DNA of 16,356 nt from Desulfovibrionaceae bacterium UBA6814 (lineage in GTDB: Bacteria; Desulfobacterota; Desulfovibrionia; Desulfovibrionales; Desulfovibrionaceae): positions 235 to 16,590 of the forward strand of contig DKEU01000165.1 in the NCBI GenBank assembly GCA_002452635.1. Reading direction: 5' to 3'. The notes below the pieces were generated by a model. That model made no database searches and was not told the origin of the DNA. It saw only the letters and a list, made by a program, of their open reading frames with translations. A program made the position numbers and the translations under genes. Position 1 is the stretch's first letter, and each line of letters opens with the position of its first letter. Positions 13,144 through 16,356 of this stretch are shown in pieces.

Positions 13144-14409
13144 ATGAGCGATTTCAAGGAATTCACGGGCAAGGACGTGGACGAGGCCATCGAGAGGGCC
13201 TGCCGCCACTTCGACGCGAAACGGGAAAAACTGGAGCTCGAGATACTGAGCGGAGGCTCCACCGGCATCTTCGGCCTGGTGGGCAAGAAGAAGGCGGTGG
13301 TCAAGGCCCGGCTCCGCGGCCGCGCGGCCATGGACACCGGGCTCATGGAGGACCGGGACAAGCCGGCTCCGGCCCCGGCCGAGGAGGCCCGTCCCGCTCC
13401 CCGGCAGGAGACCCGCCCCGCCCCGAAGCGCGAGCCCGAGGCCAAGGCCGAGGCCCCGGCGCCCAAGCCTGCGCCCAAGCCGGCCCCGGCTCCGGCTCCG
13501 GCCCCGGCGCCCAAGCCGGCCCCGGCCAAGGCCGCGGACGACGAGGACATCGAGGACGAGGTCGCGCCTCCGGGCAACCGCATCTTCGAGCCCGCGCCCA
13601 AGGGCGCTCCGCTCATGGACGCCGTCATCGCCTCTCCCGCCGCCGCCGGCCAGCCCGCCTCCGGGCAACCTGCCTCCGGGCAGCCCGCGGCGGCGCGCAG
13701 CGGCAACCGCCGGCGCACCCACCGGGGCGGCCGCGGCCGGCGCGGCCGGAGCCAGGGCGAAGCCAGCCGGGAGGCGGGCGGCAATCGCGAGACGAACGGC
13801 AACCGCGAGGCCGGCGGCAACCGCGGCCCGGCCGAGGGCCAGCGCAGCCAGCGCGGGGGAGGGCGGCAGCGCCGGCCCGAGCCCCGGCGCGCTCCCGAAC
13901 CCCAGGAGAACGAAGAGACCAGCCGCCCCCTGTCCGCGGACTACGACCCGCAGGTGGTGTTGGACAAGACCCGCGAGGTGGTGGCCAAGCTGGTGGAGCC
14001 CCTGTGTCCCGAGGCCCCCGTCACCCTGGAGCACGAGCCCGGCCGGGTGAAGGTGTTCGTGGACGCCGGGACCGAGGCCGAGCTGCTCATCGGCAAGGAC
14101 GGCTCCACCATGGCCGCCCTGCAGTACCTGGCCAACCGCATGGTGGCCCGGCTCACCGGGGCCGCGGTGCGCATCCACCTGGATGCGGGCGAATTCCGCG
14201 AGCAGCAGGACGAGCAACTGCGCCAGCTGGCCCTGGAGATGGCGGCCAAGGCCAAGGAGGAGGGCCGCACCCAGAGCACCCGCCCCCTGTCCTCGTACCA
14301 CCGCCGCATCATCCACCTGGCCCTGCAGGAGGACCCCGCGGTGTCCACCCGCTCCAAGGGCGACGGCCCCCTGAAGCGGGTGCTCATCTCCCCCAAGCGC
14401 GGCGAATAG
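13144..14409 (+). CDS. jag: Jag/KhpB RNA-binding protein with a long disordered linker
   Basis: A 421-residue protein with three recognised parts: a Jag-N domain (about 4-56, FTGKDVDEAIERACRHF and GIFGLVGKKKAVVKA), a KH domain (about 268-345, with GKDG loop at 317-320) and an R3H domain (about 350-415, with Arg387-x3-His391). It binds RNA, and in Gram-positives it affects cell elongation and division. Between domains lies a linker of about 200 residues, much longer than in most Jag proteins: first Pro/Ala/Lys-rich (PAPAPAPAPKPAPAK), then a (ASGQP)n stretch, then Arg/Gly/Asn-rich (RGGRGRRGR, GGNRE repeats). ATG 13144 is chosen over the in-frame ATG 13132 because GGGAG lies five bases before it. 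It ends the yidC unit at a T-tract terminator. Confidence 0.94.
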   Translation: MSDFKEFTGKDVDEAIERACRHFDAKREKLELEILSGGSTGIFGLVGKKKAVVKARLRGRAAMDTGLMEDRDKPAPAPAEEARPAPRQETRPAPKREPEAKAEAPAPKPAPKPAPAPAPAPAPKPAPAKAADDEDIEDEVAPPGNRIFEPAPKGAPLMDAVIASPAAAGQPASGQPASGQPAAARSGNRRRTHRGGRGRRGRSQGEASREAGGNRETNGNREAGGNRGPAEGQRSQRGGGRQRRPEPRRAPEPQENEETSRPLSADYDPQVVLDKTREVVAKLVEPLCPEAPVTLEHEPGRVKVFVDAGTEAELLIGKDGSTMAALQYLANRMVARLTGAAVRIHLDAGEFREQQDEQLRQLALEMAAKAKEEGRTQSTRPLSSYHRRIIHLALQEDPAVSTRSKGDGPLKRVLISPKRGE

Positions 14410-14430
14410 CCGCAGCCACGCGAAGTTCAC

Positions 14431-14460
14431 GGGGCGGGTCCGGCGGACTCGCCCCTTTTT
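14431..14460 (+). terminator. Rho-independent terminator of the rpmH-jag unit
   Basis: GGGGCGGGTCC (14431-14441), loop GGC and GGACTCGCCCC (14445-14455) form an 11-pair stem with one G.U pair, directly followed by TTTTT. It lies 21 bases after the jag stop codon. This is the best intrinsic terminator in the window. Confidence 0.9.
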
Positions 14461-14498
14461 ACTCGGAGTAGAAAAGGCTTCGTTTTCGTACTCCGAGT
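14461..14498. repeat. hairpin abutting the jag terminator
   Basis: ACTCGGAGTA (14461-14470) and TACTCCGAGT (14489-14498) are perfect 10-bp arms. Pairing continues inside as GAAAA/TTTTC with one bulged G around a GGCTTCG loop. It starts at the very end of the jag terminator T-run. It may be a second terminator, the 3' end of a minus-strand sORF or small RNA, or a repeated element. Confidence 0.5.
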
Positions 14499-14626
14499 TA
14501 TGCGTACGGCCCCGCTGTAGGCGGGGCCACGCGGCGAGGCCGCGGGAGCAGCTTCTGCTCCAGGTACGCGTTCGGGCTCCCCGCCTTGGACACGTCCGGC
14601 CAAAACGGGTACAGGGCATCCCACAT
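14498..14626 (-). CDS. possible 42-residue small protein, antisense to the ychF leader
   Basis: An ATG-started minus-strand frame encoding 42 residues, beginning MWDALYPFWPDVSKAG and ending RRVAPPTAGPYA. It is rich in Trp, Tyr and Pro, with no membrane segment and no family I recognise. About 86% of its third codon positions are G or C, as in real genes here, although chance frames in GC-rich DNA can show the same. Its start is 18 bases from, and divergent to, the YchF-like gene; a GGAAGGGA sits very close to the ATG (poor spacing). Its stop codon overlaps the 14461-14498 hairpin. It could be a small protein, a relic or nothing. Confidence 0.25.
   Translation of the reverse strand: MWDALYPFWPDVSKAGSPNAYLEQKLLPRPRRVAPPTAGPYA
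14508..14528. repeat. GC-rich hairpin upstream of ychF-like gene
   Basis: GGCCCCGC (14508-14515), TGTAG, GCGGGGCC (14521-14528) form a perfect 8-bp stem. A further hairpin GGAGCAG-CTT-CTGCTCC lies at 14545-14561. With the two preceding structures, four hairpins stand in a row within 131 bases of gene-free DNA. No function is assigned. Confidence 0.4.
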
Positions 14627-14644
14627 TCCCTTCCGAGGTACGCC

Positions 14645-15655
14645 ATGAAGACCGCCATCTTCGGTTTCGCCGGCAGCGGCAAGACCAGCCTGTTCACCGC
14701 CCTGGCCGGGCCGGCCGCGGCCGCGGGCAACCGGGCCATGGTCAAGGTGCCCGAGCCCCGGCTCGAGCCGCTCTGCGCCCTGTACAACCCCAAGAAGACC
14801 ACCTACTCGGAGATCGAGTACCTGGACATCCCGGGCGGCGGGGGCAAGGGCCAGGGCCTGGGCGAGCGCATCCTGAACGAGATCCGGCCCTACGACTGCC
14901 TGCTGGCGGTGCTGGACGCCTTCTCCGGCATGAACGACCCGGCCGGGCAGTTGTCCGCCGTGGAGGCGGACCTCCTGGTCTCGGACCTGGCCGTGGCCGA
15001 GAAGCGGCTGGAGCGCCTGACCCTGGACAAGCGCAAGACCAAGGACCTGGTGAACCCCAAGGAAGAGGAGTACCTCGCCCGGGCCCTGGCCTGGCTGGAG
15101 TCCGAGAAGCCCCTGCGCGAGGACCCGGAGCTGGCCCTGGCGCACGAACTGCGGGGCTTCCGCTTCCTGTCCGCCAAGCCGGTGCTCTACGCCTGGAATC
15201 TGGCCGAGGACGCCATCGGCTCCTTCACCCTGCCCGAGGAGAAGCCGGGCATGGCCCACGTGGCCGTGTCCGCCAAGCTGGAGGCCGAGTTGGCCGACAT
15301 CGCGGACCCTGAGGAGCGGGCCGGGTTCCTGGCCGACCTGGGCCTGGCCGAGTCCGCCCTGGACCGGGTCATCAGGCGCACCTACGACCTGCTGGGCCTC
15401 ATTACCTTCCTCACCGCGGGGGACAAGGAGGTGCGGGCCTGGGCCGTGCGCGGCGGCAGCACCGCGCCCGAGGCCGCCGGGGTCATCCACTCGGACATCC
15501 AGAAGGGCTTCATCCGGGCCGAGGTGCTGGGCTGGCAGGACTTCCTCACGGCCAAGGACTTCAAGCGCGCCAAGGAGCTGGGCCTCTACCGCCTGGAGGG
15601 CAAGACCTACCTCATCCAGGACGGCGACATCGTGGAATTCCGCTTCAACGTCTAG
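14645..15655 (+). CDS. YchF-like P-loop NTPase with C-terminal TGS/DUF933 domain
   Basis: A 336-residue relative of the YchF/OLA1 NTPases, about 27 residues shorter than usual YchF. The P-loop is GFAGSGKT (7-14) instead of the typical NVGKS form, the Walker B/G3 region reads DIPGGGGKGQG (61-71), and the base-recognition segment reads LYAWNLAED rather than NxxE/NKxD. The C-terminal TGS/DUF933 part is clear: LLGLITFLTAGDKEVRAW, APEAAGVIHSDIQKGFIRAEV, ending GDIVEFRFNV. YchF proteins bind ATP and ribosomes and act in translation and redox stress. The altered P-loop and length suggest a paralogue rather than YchF itself, so I give no symbol. GAGGT lies five bases before the ATG. Confidence 0.85.
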   Translation: MKTAIFGFAGSGKTSLFTALAGPAAAAGNRAMVKVPEPRLEPLCALYNPKKTTYSEIEYLDIPGGGGKGQGLGERILNEIRPYDCLLAVLDAFSGMNDPAGQLSAVEADLLVSDLAVAEKRLERLTLDKRKTKDLVNPKEEEYLARALAWLESEKPLREDPELALAHELRGFRFLSAKPVLYAWNLAEDAIGSFTLPEEKPGMAHVAVSAKLEAELADIADPEERAGFLADLGLAESALDRVIRRTYDLLGLITFLTAGDKEVRAWAVRGGSTAPEAAGVIHSDIQKGFIRAEVLGWQDFLTAKDFKRAKELGLYRLEGKTYLIQDGDIVEFRFNV

Positions 15656-15833
15656 CAGGCCGCTGAAAATCCCGCGATGGCGGCGTTGCTGCGAACCCGC
15701 CAAACCCTCACGTATTATGAATACGCTTCGGGCTTGGCGGATTCTTGCGCCTTGCCCTCGCGGTTTTTAGAGCGTCTTGCGCCGCAAGGCGCTAGAGGCT
15801 CTTATGCAGCAAAGGCTGCGCTGAGCGGCCTGC
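15655..15833. repeat. palindromic intergenic element with terminal inverted repeats (MITE/REP-like)
   Basis: GCAGGCCGCT (15655-15664) and AGCGGCCTGC (15824-15833) are perfect 10-bp terminal inverted repeats bounding about 180 bases that fill the gap between the YchF-like gene and trmJ. Inside, CCGCCAAACCC (15697-15707) pairs with GGGCTTGGCGG (15730-15740), and CGTATT-ATG-AATACG (15711-15725) forms the tip. The flanks around 15665-15680 and 15755-15768 (CCCGCGA / TCGCGG) extend the fold. Smaller hairpins follow at CTTGCG-CC-GCAAG and GCAGC-AAAG-GCTGC. The first base overlaps the ychF-like stop codon. It resembles non-autonomous palindromic repeats; no second copy lies in this window. Confidence 0.6.
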
Positions 15834-15846
15834 GGGCATTTTCGCC

Positions 15847-16356
15847 ATGTTAGACGACGTGGCAGTCGTCCTGGTGCGCCCCAGGTTCCCGGAAAACATC
15901 GGGGCCGCGGCGCGGGCCTGCGCCAATTTCGGGTGCCCCAACCTCGTCCTGGTCGCGCCCGAGCGCTGGGAGGAGGACAAGGCCCTGCCCCTGGCCACGC
16001 CCAAGGGCGCGGACATCCTGCGCCGCATGGCGATTTTCGACGATCTCCCGGCCGCCCTGGCCGGGTTCACCTACGCCGTGGGCACCACGGCCCGCACCGG
16101 GGGCTGGCGGCGGGGCCTGCTCACCCCGGCCCAGGCCGGGCCCGAGGCTGCGGAGCGCCTGCGGGAGGGGGGCCGGGTGGCCCTGGTGTTCGGGTCCGAG
16201 GACCGGGGCCTGGAGAACGCCGAGGTGGAGCTGTGCCAGGGCCTGGTGAACATCCCCACGGTTTCCGAGGCCAGCTCCCTGAACCTGGCCCAGGCCGTGC
16301 TGCTCCTGCTCTACGAGGTGTCCTCCGCAACGCGGGAGCGGCCCTACGCCCCGGGC
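15847..16356 (+). CDS. TrmJ-like SPOUT tRNA/rRNA 2'-O-methyltransferase (5' part)
   Basis: The first 170 residues of a SPOUT-class RNA methyltransferase, cut by the window end. The N-terminus MLDDVAVVLVRPRFPENIGAAARA fits the TrmJ/TrmH substrate-binding start. The knotted cofactor site shows as VALVFGSEDRGLENAE (about 112-127) and IPTVSEASSLNLAQAV (about 137-152). TrmJ methylates the ribose at tRNA position 32 using S-adenosylmethionine. The ATG at 15847 lies just after the palindromic element with no strong Shine-Dalgarno, but the family N-terminus begins there. The missing C-terminal part (TrmJ is usually about 240-260 residues) would separate TrmJ from relatives, so I leave the symbol blank. 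Confidence 0.9.
   Translation, partial: MLDDVAVVLVRPRFPENIGAAARACANFGCPNLVLVAPERWEEDKALPLATPKGADILRRMAIFDDLPAALAGFTYAVGTTARTGGWRRGLLTPAQAGPEAAERLREGGRVALVFGSEDRGLENAEVELCQGLVNIPTVSEASSLNLAQAVLLLLYEVSSATRERPYAPG

Noticed and set aside
11469..13820. 783-residue minus-strand frame opposite yidC and jag
   Set aside because: It spans two certain genes in antisense, with Ala/Gly/Leu repeats caused by the Pro/Ala linker DNA of jag.
13320..13860. Repeat array resembling CRISPR or VNTR in jag
   Set aside because: Repeats are short, irregular and codon-phased, encoding Pro/Ala and GGNRE tracts; there are no spacers.
1..16356. tRNA, rRNA, IS elements, CRISPR arrays or phage genes
   Set aside because: No cloverleaf with TTCGA-type arm, no rRNA signature, no transposase, integrase or regular repeat array was recognised on either strand by eye.

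Overview
The window is high-GC DNA with dense, SD-preceded genes. Several proteins look like those of Desulfovibrionales (Desulfobacterota): a short flagellin beginning MSLVINHNL, a single-domain LUD protein, a compact-cysteine iron-sulfur flavoprotein, a DUF485/ActP-type symporter pair and a sigma-54 activator. I infer a motile, anaerobic, Desulfovibrio-like sulfate reducer. This rests on protein flavour only; there is no rRNA or other phylogenetic marker in the window.

Left part (1-3250): a PAP2-family phosphatase (-) and a two-gene unit (-) of LUD protein plus iron-sulfur flavoprotein, ending in a very long terminator-like palindrome. A divergent flagellin gene (+) follows, with a candidate sigma-28 promoter and a strongly structured leader. 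Three consecutive hairpins lie between flagellin and the converging operon.

Centre (3261-10506) is the most interesting region. A six-gene minus-strand operon runs DUF485 protein, SSS/ActP-like symporter, nitrilase, GNAT-like protein of unknown role, thiolase-fold protein, DUF35 Zn-ribbon/OB-fold protein. A near-perfect sigma-54 promoter (TGGCAC-N5-TTGC on the minus strand, 8801-8815) lies upstream, with inverted repeats further upstream suited to an enhancer site. Divergent to it is a GAF-AAA+-HTH sigma-54 activator (8953-10506). The thiolase-fold protein has Pro where the nucleophilic Cys is expected and lacks the C-terminal Cys motif, yet keeps both HDAF and GHP histidines and sits beside a DUF35 partner. 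This suggests an uptake and catabolic module in which a nitrile (or a carboxylate made from it) feeds a C-C bond-making or -breaking step on a CoA ester by non-classical thiolase chemistry. No CoA ligase or dehydrogenase is encoded here, so the pathway is incomplete in view.

Right part (10507-16356): the conserved rpmH-rnpA-yidD-yidC-jag unit (ribosomal protein L34, RNase P protein, membrane insertion and RNA-binding proteins). A T-tract terminator and a run of hairpins follow, then a YchF-like P-loop/TGS protein, a ~180-bp palindromic intergenic element with terminal inverted repeats, and the 5' part of a TrmJ-type SPOUT RNA methyltransferase cut by the window edge. rnpA has no ATG, GTG or TTG that would give a full-length protein; an ATT overlapping the end of rpmH fits best.
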